From the NCBI GenBank assembly GCA_002395135.1, contig DGWC01000061.1:1-10792 (forward strand): a stretch of 10,792 nt of DNA. The letters run 5' to 3'. The DNA is from Prevotella sp. UBA4268. Lineage in GTDB: Bacteria > Bacteroidota > Bacteroidia > Bacteroidales > Bacteroidaceae. Positions 1 to 8,169 of this stretch are shown here, one piece after another. The translations under genes were made by a program, and so were the position numbers. Numbering within the stretch: position 1 is the stretch's first letter; every line of letters begins with the position of its first letter. The notes beneath the pieces were generated by a model, which saw nothing but the letters and a program-made list of their open reading frames with translations, was not told the origin of the DNA and searched no databases.

Positions 1-1223
1 GGTCGATAGGCAACGAGGTGCTCGAGCAGTGGTCAAGCGCCGAGGCCGACACGCTGACGCTGGAGCAGGCCAACCTGATTCTCAATGCAGGACATGATGC
101 TTCCACGTTGGCCAAGGAGGGAGAGACAAGCGTGAACTCCCTGCTGACGCGCCATCTGGCAGATATTGTGAAGCGATATGACAACACCAGACCCATCACG
201 GCGGGATGCAACGAACCCGATCCGAAGAATCATCTCTTCAGAAGCGGGGCTATCGACATCATCGGATTCAACTATCATCATCAATGGGTGAAAGACGTGC
301 CGGTGAATTTTCCCGGAAAACCGTTCCTGATGAGCGAGAGCGTATCTGCCTTGCAGACTCGCGGATATTACAAAATGCCTTCCGACAGTGTGTATGTGGC
401 ACCGAAAGAGTGGTGGCTACCTTATACCGATCCTTCGTTCATGTGTTCTTCTTATGACAACATGCATGCCTCGTGGAGCAGTACTCACGAAGAAACATGG
501 GCTGTGGTGAAACATAACCCGTTTGTCTGCGGCCAGTATATATGGACGGGGTTTGACTATATCGGCGAGCCAACGCCTTATGGATTCCCTGCCCGCAGTA
601 GTTATTTCGGCATCATCGATTTGGCTGGATTCCCGAAAGACATCTATTATATGTATCAGAGCGAGTGGACAGACAAAGACGTGCTGCACTTGTTCCCGCA
701 CTGGAACTGGCTGAAGGGACAGACGGTGGATATGTGGTGCTATTATAATCATGCCGACGAGGTGGAACTTTTCGTCAACGGCAAGAGCCAGGGCGTTAGA
801 AAGAAGGGCGATGGCGGCAGCGAATTCCATGTGATGTGGCGTGTCTGCTTTGAGCCTGGCGAGGTGAAAGTGGTGGCTCGGCGCAACGGAAAGGTGGTGG
901 GCAAACAGCGCATTGCCACTGCCGGAGCACCCCATCATCTGCGTCTGACGACTGATTATAGTGGAAAGTCCGCCACGTTTATCACGGTGGAGGTGGTTGA
1001 CAAGGATGGTAATCTGTGTCCAAATGCCGAAAACCAGGTGTTCTTCCATGCTGACGGTGCCGAGATTATCGGCGTTGACAACGGCTGCCAGACTTCCATG
1101 GAGCGATTCAAGGACGACAAACGAAAGGCGTTTTTCGGAAAATGCTTGGTGGTTGTCAAGGGAAAGGGCTCGCTGAGTGCCGAAGCCGTTGACCTGTTAC
1201 CGGCAAGCATAAGGGTAGAGTGA
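1..1223 (+). CDS. GH2 beta-galactosidase-type glycoside hydrolase, C-terminal 406 residues (5' end outside window)
   Basis: The reading frame is open from the window's left edge; the first full codon is at base 3. It begins with SIGNEV, the GH2 acid/base motif, with the catalytic Glu at 15-17, so the GTG at base 18 is internal and not a start. The nucleophile Glu is at 336-338 in FLMSES, followed by SALQTRGYY, as in Bacteroidota GH2 enzymes. After the TIM-barrel (WTGFDYIGEPTPYG, about bases 540-580) comes a DUF4982-like beta-domain (HLFPHWNWLKGQ to VELFVNGKSQG, about 680-930). A C-terminal GH2 C5-like Ig domain follows (GAPHHLRLTTD to the end). By family knowledge it hydrolyses terminal beta-galactosides; beta-glucuronidase or beta-mannosidase is less likely, but substrate cannot be fixed without the N-terminal half. 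It precedes GH3 by 127 bases on the same strand. In the proposed xyloglucan scheme it would remove galactose from side chains. Confidence 0.9.
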   Translation, partial: SIGNEVLEQWSSAEADTLTLEQANLILNAGHDASTLAKEGETSVNSLLTRHLADIVKRYDNTRPITAGCNEPDPKNHLFRSGAIDIIGFNYHHQWVKDVPVNFPGKPFLMSESVSALQTRGYYKMPSDSVYVAPKEWWLPYTDPSFMCSSYDNMHASWSSTHEETWAVVKHNPFVCGQYIWTGFDYIGEPTPYGFPARSSYFGIIDLAGFPKDIYYMYQSEWTDKDVLHLFPHWNWLKGQTVDMWCYYNHADEVELFVNGKSQGVRKKGDGGSEFHVMWRVCFEPGEVKVVARRNGKVVGKQRIATAGAPHHLRLTTDYSGKSATFITVEVVDKDGNLCPNAENQVFFHADGAEIIGVDNGCQTSMERFKDDKRKAFFGKCLVVVKGKGSLSAEAVDLLPASIRVE

Positions 1224-1253
1224 CCTGGCGAAAAGGATGCTTGGATAATGGAA

Positions 1254-1313
1254 GAATTATGAATCGTAATCATATCGCATTAAGAATCATATCAAACAGC
1301 ATCAAGAATCGTA
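1254..1313. repeat. Short direct repeats GAATYRT upstream of GH3
   Basis: In the AT-rich 127-base gap between GH2 and GH3, GAATCGTAA occurs at 1261-1269 and again at 1305-1313. Related copies are GAATCATAT at 1284-1292 and GAATTAT at 1254-1260. The three best copies start 23 and 21 bases apart, about two helical turns, so they would face the same side of the DNA. Direct half-sites at about 21 bp are typical of AraC-type regulators, the DNA-binding type in Bacteroidota hybrid two-component systems. Binding is inference only. In such AT-rich DNA, 7-9 base repeats can also arise by chance. Confidence 0.35.
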
Positions 1314-1325
1314 AAAATATAGTAT

Positions 1326-1333
1326 TATAATTG
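1326..1333 (+). promoter_or_regulatory. Weak candidate -7 element for GH3
   Basis: TATAATTG matches the Bacteroidota -7 consensus TAnnTTTG at five of six fixed positions. It lies 17 bases before the GH3 ATG, just downstream of the GAATC repeats. No TTTG/TTG element is seen at the expected distance upstream. The surroundings are very AT-rich, so a chance match is quite possible and GH3 may simply be co-transcribed from GH2. Confidence 0.2.
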
Positions 1334-1350
1334 TAATTATATAGAATATA

Positions 1351-3570
1351 ATGAAGATGAAACACTATCTATCGCTTGCCCTTGCGCTGGTGGCTTGTCT
1401 GCCGGTGGGGGCGCAGAAGAAGGCCGTTTATCAGGATGTGAATGCTCCGATTGAGGCACGTGTGCAAGATGCTCTTAGCCGCATGACCGTTCACGAGAAG
1501 GTGCAGATTCTGCACGCGCAGAGTAAGTTTACGTCGCCGGGTGTGCCGCGACTGGGCATCCGCGAACTCCATCATAGCGACGGCCCCCATGGGGTTCGTG
1601 CCGAAGTGGACTGGAACAGTTGGGATTCAGCCAACTGGACCAACGACAGCATCGTGGCTTTCCCGTCGCTGACATGTCTTGCCGCCACATGGAATACGGG
1701 GCTTTCACGTGTCTATGGCCATGCCATCAGTGAGGAATTTGCCTTCCGTGGCAAGGATATTCTGCTGGGTCCCGGCACCACCATCGCCCGTTTGCCGCTC
1801 AACGGTCGCAATTTTGAGTACATGGGTGAGGATCCTTATCTTGCCGGAGAGATGGCAGTGCCTTATATTCAGGCTGCTCAGGCGAATGGCGTAGCCTGTT
1901 GTCTGAAGCATTTCTTTCTGAATAATCAGGAAACAGACCGCTTCACCGTGAATGTGAATGTGAGTGAACGTGCTGTCAACGAGATTTATCTGCCTGCTTT
2001 TGAGAAAGCAGTAAAGAAGGCAAATGTATGGACCATCATGGGCTCTTATAACCTCTGGAACAATGTGCACTGCTGCCAGAACGACTCTCTGCTGAATAGA
2101 ATACTGAAAAAACAGTGGGGATTCGACGGCGCGGTAGTGTCTGACTGGGGCGGAGTGACCGATACCTGGCAGGCTGCCTTGGGTGGTATGGACCTCGAAA
2201 TGGGGTCGTTCACCAACGGAAAGACAGAAGACAACAGTCTGGGCTATAACACGTATAACCTTGCCGATCCGTTTGAAAGCCTCATCAATGAGGGGAAAAT
2301 ACCGATGGAGATGCTCAACGACAAGGCAGCCCGTGTGCTTCGCACCATCTTCCGTACATCCATGAACCCGAACAAGGTGGTTGGTTCGCAATGCTCAGAA
2401 GCGCATTATGATGCCTGCCAGGCTATCGGAGAAGAGGGTATCGTGCTGCTGAAGAACGATGTGGTGAAGAAGTCAAAGTCTCCGCTTCTGCCCATTGATG
2501 CTTCGAAGTATAACAGGATTCTCGTTGTCGGCGAGAATGCCACGCGCAATCTTAGCGAAGGCGGTGGCTCGTCGGAGTTGAAAACGAAGTTTGACATCAT
2601 GCCGCTGGATGAGTTGAAGGCAATGTTTGGTGACAAGATTGACTATGCGCAGGGCTACTATAGTGGTCGTCCGCTGTATGATAAAGTGGAGGAACTCGAT
2701 CCTGCCAAGCAGCAGGCTCTTCACGACGAGGCCGTAGAAAAGGCCAAGAATGCCGATCTGATTATCTTTATCGGTGGATTGAATAAGAACACCAAACAGG
2801 ATTGTGAGGCAAACGACCGTGAAGACTATCATCTTTCATTCGGTCAGGATGCACTGATTAGTGACTTGGCAAAGATACAGAAGAATATGATTGTGGTTAC
2901 TTTCGGTGGAAACGCCTATGCCACTCCGTGGATTGAGCAGGTGCCGTCGCTGGTTCATTGCTGGTATCTGGGCAGCATGAGCGGCAAATCGCTGTGCAAT
3001 GTGCTCAGTGGAAAGGTGAACCCGAGCGGCAAGTTGCCAGTCACCTTTGCCAAGAAACTGGATGACTATGCCTGCTTCCAGTATGGCAAGGAGGCTTTTC
3101 CGGGTGTGAACAAGCAGGTGTATTATAAAGAAGGTATCTATGTGGGCTATCGCCATTTCAACACCAATAAGATTCAGCCGCAGTTTGCCTTCGGACACGG
3201 ACTGAGTTACACCACGTTCAAGTATGGCAAACCCGTTCTCTCGGCCAAGGAGATGGCTTCCGACGGCACGATTTCTCTAAGCGTTGACGTGACCAATACA
3301 GGAAAGGTTGCTGGTAAGGAAGTGGTGCAACTCTATCTGCAGGACGTGAAGTGCAGCGTGGACAGACCGCAGAAAGAACTAAAGGGATTCAAGAAAATAT
3401 CGCTGAATCCGGGTGAGACACAGACAGTTACCTTTGCCATTGCTCCTGATGATCTGTGTTTCTTCTCTGAAGCATCACACCGCTGGGAGTCAGAACCTGG
3501 AAAATTCAAGGCCTATGTATGCTCCAGCGAGACAGATGTGCGCGGCGTTGCTGAGTTTGAACTGAAATAG
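1351..3570 (+). CDS. GH3 beta-glucosidase-type glycoside hydrolase, secreted
   Basis: This 739-residue protein has full GH3 architecture. A signal peptide (about 1-21) is followed by a GH3 N-terminal barrel (about 30-350), an alpha/beta sandwich (about 390-620) and a C-terminal fibronectin-III-like domain (about 650-735, RPQKELKGF). Substrate-site residues are visible: D77 in HSDGPHG, R153 in NGRNFEY, GEDP at 159-162 and K186-H187 in LKHF. The nucleophile is D265 in VVSDWGG, and the likely acid/base is E486 in CEANDRE. GKLPVTF and GHGLSYTTF (from 615) confirm the family. It should remove non-reducing terminal beta-glucose, though some GH3 members cleave beta-xylosides. The ATG at 1351 directly precedes the signal peptide; M3 is an alternative start. 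Residues 13-16, LVAC, resemble a lipobox, so lipoprotein processing at C16 is possible instead of cleavage after VGA (21). GH31 follows 67 bases later with no terminator between, so the two are probably one transcript. Confidence 0.95.
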   Translation: MKMKHYLSLALALVACLPVGAQKKAVYQDVNAPIEARVQDALSRMTVHEKVQILHAQSKFTSPGVPRLGIRELHHSDGPHGVRAEVDWNSWDSANWTNDSIVAFPSLTCLAATWNTGLSRVYGHAISEEFAFRGKDILLGPGTTIARLPLNGRNFEYMGEDPYLAGEMAVPYIQAAQANGVACCLKHFFLNNQETDRFTVNVNVSERAVNEIYLPAFEKAVKKANVWTIMGSYNLWNNVHCCQNDSLLNRILKKQWGFDGAVVSDWGGVTDTWQAALGGMDLEMGSFTNGKTEDNSLGYNTYNLADPFESLINEGKIPMEMLNDKAARVLRTIFRTSMNPNKVVGSQCSEAHYDACQAIGEEGIVLLKNDVVKKSKSPLLPIDASKYNRILVVGENATRNLSEGGGSSELKTKFDIMPLDELKAMFGDKIDYAQGYYSGRPLYDKVEELDPAKQQALHDEAVEKAKNADLIIFIGGLNKNTKQDCEANDREDYHLSFGQDALISDLAKIQKNMIVVTFGGNAYATPWIEQVPSLVHCWYLGSMSGKSLCNVLSGKVNPSGKLPVTFAKKLDDYACFQYGKEAFPGVNKQVYYKEGIYVGYRHFNTNKIQPQFAFGHGLSYTTFKYGKPVLSAKEMASDGTISLSVDVTNTGKVAGKEVVQLYLQDVKCSVDRPQKELKGFKKISLNPGETQTVTFAIAPDDLCFFSEASHRWESEPGKFKAYVCSSETDVRGVAEFELK

Positions 3571-3637
3571 AATGAAGCCTTGTTCGCGCTGTTGCAGATT
3601 ATGAACTGAAAAAGAAAAACCATTAATTGAAGACGTT

Positions 3638-5986
3638 GTGAAAAGAATCATATGCTTTCTCTGCGCCGTTTGTGGCGTGCTTTGTTTCGCAAATGCGCAG
3701 ATACAGACCAATGCTGGCGTTCAGTATCTGATGAATGCCCAGAAAGACATGTCTACAGATTTCTCTGATTTGTCGAACACCTATTTCCTGGCCGACAGCC
3801 TGTCATCTTTCGATGCTGTTAAAGGTGAGGGCACGGTAAACTGGAAACGGTATCGCATGTCGCCGCGTCAGGCATTCAACACCAATGGCTATTGGCCAGT
3901 GCGCATGAGAATGCTTGATTTCCCTGATGCCGCATATGATAACGACCCTGATTTGAAACTGCAGATACGCTTTATCTCACCCAAGACGGTGCGTATTACC
4001 ATGCTTACCACTCCCATAGAACCCAAAAATGCCGACCAAGAGGATGTTATGTTCTCGCCATCGTTCATTGCAAGGTGCTCAAATCAGTCTGTGAGCGCTG
4101 AGGCGCAGGGATGGAATGTGTCGCAGACGGCTGATGCCATTGTCTATAAGAGTGCCTTTGGTCAGGTGGAATTTCAGAAATATCCGTGGCGAATTGTTGT
4201 GAAGAACCCACAGGGGAAGATTCTTACACAGACCCGGCATATCATAGACAATGATTCCTCACAGATAAAGTTGCTGCCATTCTCGTTCATCAAGCGCGGG
4301 GCAGACAACTCGCGGAGCATCAATCCGGTGTTTACACTGGCTCCCAGCGAGCGCATCTATGGTTGCGGAGAGTCGTTTACAAAACTGAATAAAGTGGGGC
4401 AGAAGGTGCATCTCTTTGTAACCGATCCGCAAGGACCGGAGTCAGACGGACAGTATAAGCCTGTTCCCTTCTTTTTCTCCAACCGCGGCTATGGCATCTT
4501 CATGCATACCTCAGCACCCGTAACCTGCGATTTCGGTCAGAGTTATATCGGTGCCGACCGTTTGTTCATGGGTGACGAGAAGATGGACTTCTTTCTTTTC
4601 CTGGGTGAACCCAAAGAGATTCTGGATGAATATACCAATGTTACGGGCAAGAGTCCGATGCTGCCGCTATGGACATTTGGCACGTGGATGAGCCGCATCA
4701 CCTATTTCTCTCAGGAGGAAGGACTCGACATTGCCCATAAACTCCGTGAAAACCGCATCCCTTCAGATGTGATACACTTCGATACAGGATGGTTTGATAT
4801 AGACTGGCAGTGTGATTATGAGTTCTCAAAGAACCGTTTCAAAAACCCGGTGAAGATGCTTCGCCAGATGGATGACATGGGATTCCACACCTGTCTGTGG
4901 CAATTGCCTTATTTCACTCCCAAGAACCGCTATTTCAATGAATTGGTTGAGAACAACATGCACGTAAGAAATGCCGATGGAAGCATGCCTTACGAGGATG
5001 CCGTTCTTGATCTTTCCAATCCAGAAACGGTGAAATGGTATCAGGAAAAAATCGCCGGATTGATTCGGCAGGGTGTGGATGTTATCAAGTGCGACTTCGG
5101 TGAGGCTGCTCCTTATAACGGATTCTATTTCAGTGGAAAAGGCGGAATGTACGAACACAACCTTTATCCGTTGCGCTATAATAAGGCATTATGGGAAGTA
5201 ATAGAGCGGGAGAAGCCGGGCGAGGGAGTCATTTGGGCGCGTTCGGCATGGGCTGGCAGTCAGCGTTTCCCATTACACTGGGGAGGCGATGCTGCTACCA
5301 CGAATACCGGAATGTTGGGTGATTTGCGTGGCGGCCTGTCGTTTGGACTGAGCGGATTCTCATTTTGGAGTCACGATATGGGTGGATTCGTCACGGCATC
5401 ACCAGAAGATATATACCGTCGTTGGCTGCCATTTGGCTTCTTGAGTAGTCACACTCGTGCTCACGGCGCACCTCCCACAGAGCCTTGGCTCATCAGCGAC
5501 TCCTTCACACAGGCGTTTCGTGATTGTGCAGAAATGAAGTATCGGCTCATGCCCTATGTCTATGCGCAGGCCAAGGATTGTTCTGACAGAGGATTACCCA
5601 TGGTGCGTGCCTTGTTCGTTGAATTTCCTCACGACCCGGGAGCATGGCATGTTGAGGATGAGTATATGTTCGGCGGTCAGATATTGGTGGCTCCACTGCT
5701 CGAAAGCGGTACTTCCCGCACTTGTTATCTTCCCCAAGGAAAATGGATTGACTATCAGAGTGGAAAGGTATATAGCGGCGGTTATCAGGAGATTGAGACC
5801 GGAAAGATTCCTGCTATTATCCTTGTTCGTGACGGTTCTCTTATTCCCCATGTGCCGGTTGCGCAGTGTACGGGTCAGATTGATTGGGACAAGGTGGAGT
5901 GGAAAGCCTATCGGGTAGATGCCACAACATGTCGTGGACTTCGTTATTTTCCAGGCGACGTTCATGTACAAGAGATTGTGCAATAA
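3638..5986 (+). CDS. GH31 alpha-xylosidase/alpha-glucosidase-type glycoside hydrolase, secreted
   Basis: The 782-residue product has a signal peptide (about 1-20, cleavage after FANA) and an N-terminal beta-sandwich (to about 320, with IYGCGESFTKLNK). The GH31 barrel starts near WTFGTWMSR and is followed by C-terminal beta-domains. The nucleophile is D486 in IKCDFGE and the acid/base is D551 in HWGGD. LRGGLSFGLSGFSFWSHD and SSHTRAHG are strong GH31 signatures. The FGE after the nucleophile and the overall pattern resemble the E. coli YicI alpha-xylosidase group, so removal of alpha-1,6-xylose from xyloglucan oligosaccharides is the best guess; alpha-glucosidase remains possible. The start is GTG: no in-frame ATG precedes the signal peptide, and an A-rich stretch lies about 20 bases upstream. 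No promoter is seen in the 67-base gap after GH3. A hairpin terminator follows directly after the stop codon. Confidence 0.94.
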   Translation: MKRIICFLCAVCGVLCFANAQIQTNAGVQYLMNAQKDMSTDFSDLSNTYFLADSLSSFDAVKGEGTVNWKRYRMSPRQAFNTNGYWPVRMRMLDFPDAAYDNDPDLKLQIRFISPKTVRITMLTTPIEPKNADQEDVMFSPSFIARCSNQSVSAEAQGWNVSQTADAIVYKSAFGQVEFQKYPWRIVVKNPQGKILTQTRHIIDNDSSQIKLLPFSFIKRGADNSRSINPVFTLAPSERIYGCGESFTKLNKVGQKVHLFVTDPQGPESDGQYKPVPFFFSNRGYGIFMHTSAPVTCDFGQSYIGADRLFMGDEKMDFFLFLGEPKEILDEYTNVTGKSPMLPLWTFGTWMSRITYFSQEEGLDIAHKLRENRIPSDVIHFDTGWFDIDWQCDYEFSKNRFKNPVKMLRQMDDMGFHTCLWQLPYFTPKNRYFNELVENNMHVRNADGSMPYEDAVLDLSNPETVKWYQEKIAGLIRQGVDVIKCDFGEAAPYNGFYFSGKGGMYEHNLYPLRYNKALWEVIEREKPGEGVIWARSAWAGSQRFPLHWGGDAATTNTGMLGDLRGGLSFGLSGFSFWSHDMGGFVTASPEDIYRRWLPFGFLSSHTRAHGAPPTEPWLISDSFTQAFRDCAEMKYRLMPYVYAQAKDCSDRGLPMVRALFVEFPHDPGAWHVEDEYMFGGQILVAPLLESGTSRTCYLPQGKWIDYQSGKVYSGGYQEIETGKIPAIILVRDGSLIPHVPVAQCTGQIDWDKVEWKAYRVDATTCRGLRYFPGDVHVQEIVQ

Positions 5987-5991
5987 GAGTT

Positions 5992-6027
5992 ATGCCGTTG
6001 TGCAGTAAGCACAGCGGCATTTTGTTT
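5992..6027 (+). terminator. Intrinsic terminator-like hairpin between GH31 and GH29
   Basis: ATGCCGTTGTGC (5992-6003) pairs with GCACAGCGGCAT (6009-6020) across the five-base loop AGTAA, with a single G-T wobble. The 12-bp stem runs into the T-rich tract TTTTGTTT (6020-6027). It begins 5 bases after the GH31 stop and ends 19 bases before the GH29 ATG. This looks like a Rho-independent terminator for the GH3-GH31 transcript, but it may let some polymerase through to GH29 or act as a 3'-end stabiliser. Confidence 0.8.
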
Positions 6028-6046
6028 AACTATGATATAATAACTA

Positions 6047-7414
6047 ATGATGATGAAAAACAAGTTTTGGGTGCTATTGCTATTGTCAGTCACGATGTCG
6101 CAAAGCGTTTTCTCACAGGGCAATATCCATGAGCAGTCATCCTCTTATCAATGGCCCGAGGAGCAAGATGTGGTGCAAAAACTCCATCAGTGGCAGGATT
6201 TGAAATTCGGCGTGCTGATCCATTGGGGCATCTATTCGGTGCCAGGCATTGTGGAGTCATGGTCGATTTGTGATGAAAACTGGATCACAAGAGACACCAC
6301 CCAGACCTTTCAGCAGTATCGCGACTGGTATTTCGGCCTGTCAGACCAGTTTTGTCCCCGTCAGTTTAATCCGCAGCAATGGGCTTCGGTGATGCAGCAG
6401 GCAGGAATGAAATACATGATTTTCACCACCAAGCATCACGACGGCTTCTGCATGTTCGACAGTCAGCAAACCGATTTTACGATTGCCCGCCATGCTTTTC
6501 GCGATGATCCTCGCCGCGACGTGCTGAGGTATGTGTTGGATGCGTTTCGCAACGACGGCTTCATGATAGGTACTTATTTCTCAAAACCCGACTGGCATAG
6601 TCAGTATTATTGGTGGGATGTCTACCCCAACAAGGGGCGCAACGTGAACTATTCCATTAAGGATTACCCGTGGCGGTGGGAGCAGTTCTGCAAGTTCACC
6701 TACCGTCAGATTGAGGAAATCCTTTCTCGCTACGGCTCAGTGGATATCCTTTGGCTCGACGGAGGATGGGTGTGCAAGGAGAATCGTCAGGATATCCACA
6801 TGCCTGACATAGCAGCCATGGCGAGAAGACAACAGCCTGGGCTGATCATTGTTGACAGAACCATCCGCGGTCCTTATGAAAACTATCAGACACCAGAGAG
6901 AACCATTCCCGAAACGCAACTGTCTTACCCATGGGAAAGTTGCATTCCGTTGAGCGATGACTGGGGTTATGTGCCTCGACCTCGTTGGAAATCGGCGCAG
7001 AAAGTCATCAATACGCTGGTGGAAGTTGTTGCCAAGGGCGGCAATCTTGTTCTTGGTGTGGGCCCGACACCCGAAGGCATCATCCAAGATGAGGCTGTTG
7101 AGCGACTGAATGCCATCGGGAAGTGGATGAAAGCCAATGGAAAGGCCATCTATGGCACCACCATCACTCCTCATTATCATGAGGGCAGTGTGTGGTTCAC
7201 TTCTTCAAAAGATGGTAGGCTATATGCTGTCTGCACCTTGGACGACGGTGCCTCCTTTCCGGAAACGCTGTCGTGGACGGTCAATCTTCCCAAGAAGAGC
7301 GTCCGCCTTGTGTCAAACGGCAAGAGACTGAAATATCGTGTGAAAGACGGAAAAGTCTTCGTGACACTTCCCAAGGGAATGGCCAACCAGCCGTTTGCCA
7401 TGGAAATCAATTGA
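6047..7414 (+). CDS. GH29 alpha-L-fucosidase, secreted
   Basis: This 455-residue protein has a signal peptide (about 1-23, ending SVFSQG) and a GH29 barrel. Early family motifs are KFGVLIHWGIYSVPG, the His-Trp region of the fucose site, and FTTKHHDGFCMFDS. The nucleophile is D238 in DILWLDGGW. The acid/base is not assigned with confidence; E284 in YQTPE and E297 in WESC are the candidates. A short C-terminal beta-sandwich follows GNLVLGVGPTPEG. The length fits compact GH29 enzymes without extra binding modules. It hydrolyses terminal alpha-L-fucose; next to GH2, GH3 and GH31 the likely source is the fucosyl-galactosyl-xylose side chain of xyloglucan, although pectic or host-glycan fucose cannot be excluded. 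Three consecutive ATGs (6047, 6050, 6053) are possible starts and the choice hardly changes the protein. Only 19 bases separate the upstream terminator tract from the first ATG, and I see no TAnnTTTG element there. Confidence 0.95.
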   Translation: MMMKNKFWVLLLLSVTMSQSVFSQGNIHEQSSSYQWPEEQDVVQKLHQWQDLKFGVLIHWGIYSVPGIVESWSICDENWITRDTTQTFQQYRDWYFGLSDQFCPRQFNPQQWASVMQQAGMKYMIFTTKHHDGFCMFDSQQTDFTIARHAFRDDPRRDVLRYVLDAFRNDGFMIGTYFSKPDWHSQYYWWDVYPNKGRNVNYSIKDYPWRWEQFCKFTYRQIEEILSRYGSVDILWLDGGWVCKENRQDIHMPDIAAMARRQQPGLIIVDRTIRGPYENYQTPERTIPETQLSYPWESCIPLSDDWGYVPRPRWKSAQKVINTLVEVVAKGGNLVLGVGPTPEGIIQDEAVERLNAIGKWMKANGKAIYGTTITPHYHEGSVWFTSSKDGRLYAVCTLDDGASFPETLSWTVNLPKKSVRLVSNGKRLKYRVKDGKVFVTLPKGMANQPFAMEIN

Positions 7415-7519
7415 TATTGATAGTCTTTTGTAAAGGAGTGCGATTGATATCTGTTGGTTTTTGCACAAAAGTGATTGCTCTTGGTTGAATTCGCGCAAGA
7501 CAATAAGATTCATCTTCCA

Positions 7520-8164
7520 CTATTTTGAGGAGAAAAGGAATTGGTGATCAGTGTATTCCATCTCTACCAAACCGAAACGGCAGAGTTTGGCAAGGATGGA
7601 TATGGTCTTTCTCCTGTTCACTTTCGACAGCCTGACAAGTCTGTTCAGGCTGATATGTGGCATCTCCTCAAGGGCTTCCATCAGCCTGTGCTCGTCGTCG
7701 GCAATGGTTGTGAAGGTTCCATTGCGTGATTGTTCCTGTCTCCAGATTTCCAGATGAACAGGCGAAGCCACAATGTTTTCGTCCTTTCGGCGGATATAGG
7801 CATGCCGTTTTCCTTGTTCGTCAAGGGCGAAAACCGGCTTTTTCGCGCAGGGTGGAATGGTTGCCACGACAATGGTTTTGCCTCCGGCATGCATCGTTTC
7901 GAATCGGATGGCTGACTCCGGCCTGCAATATTTCCACGCTGCAGCATGCATCATGAAGATTTCTTCTTCTGAACGCACGCCTGAAAGATGTCCGTCGTCT
8001 CTCACTCCGATAAGCAGTCGCCCGCCGTCAGTATTGGCAAAGGCCGACACAGAGCGTGCCAGTTTCACGGCATCCATCACTTTGTATTTGAAATCTTGCT
8101 GCTGGTGTTCGCCCTCGCTCACCAGATTCTCAAGGTATTTCGTGTCATCTATGCTCTTCTTCAT
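7520..8164 (-). CDS. AlbA_2 (Schlafen-type) domain protein with C-terminal winged-helix-like region
   Basis: The 214-residue product has no signal peptide or membrane segment, so it should be cytoplasmic. Residues about 11-130 match the AlbA_2 fold (PF04326-type): GEHQQQDFK at 18-26 followed by SAFANTDGGRLLIGV at 40-54, then AYIRRKDENIVAS. Residues about 150-214 look like a winged helix (SLNRLVRLSKVNRRKTI, then a hydrophobic strand). The family is widespread in Bacteroidota, often annotated as an ATP-binding or putative DNA-binding protein or transcriptional regulator; its biochemical role is poorly known. It is convergent with GH29 (105-base gap) and divergent from GH28 (96-base gap). A local regulatory role is inference from position and the HTH-like tail. 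The start at 8164 keeps the full N-terminus and lies only 5 bases from a perfect promoter element, implying a leaderless or near-leaderless mRNA. Confidence 0.85.
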   Translation of the reverse strand: MKKSIDDTKYLENLVSEGEHQQQDFKYKVMDAVKLARSVSAFANTDGGRLLIGVRDDGHLSGVRSEEEIFMMHAAAWKYCRPESAIRFETMHAGGKTIVVATIPPCAKKPVFALDEQGKRHAYIRRKDENIVASPVHLEIWRQEQSRNGTFTTIADDEHRLMEALEEMPHISLNRLVRLSKVNRRKTISILAKLCRFGLVEMEYTDHQFLFSSK

Positions 8165-8169
8165 GCATA

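Noticed and set aside
18..20. GTG at base 18 as the start of the GH2 gene
   Set aside because: The frame is open to the window edge and the codons just before it encode SIGNE, the catalytic acid/base motif of GH2, so the true start lies outside.
1705..2391. Long open frame on the - strand inside GH3 (228 codons), with similar antisense frames at 417-1049 and 8954-9475
   Set aside because: Each lies wholly within a well-supported hydrolase gene, and the translations show no recognisable domain and have odd His/Arg-rich composition. They are shadows of the coding strand.
7425..7471. Possible hairpin between the convergent GH29 and AlbA_2 genes (CTTTTGT with ACAAAAG)
   Set aside because: The arms are only 7 bp, AT-rich and separated by 33 bases, with no T-tract; too weak to call a terminator.
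7520..8164. AlbA_2/Schlafen-type protein as part of an antiphage defence system
   Set aside because: No defence partner gene, integrase, or mobile-element boundary is visible nearby; the neighbours are metabolic hydrolase genes, and this family is widespread in Bacteroidota chromosomes.
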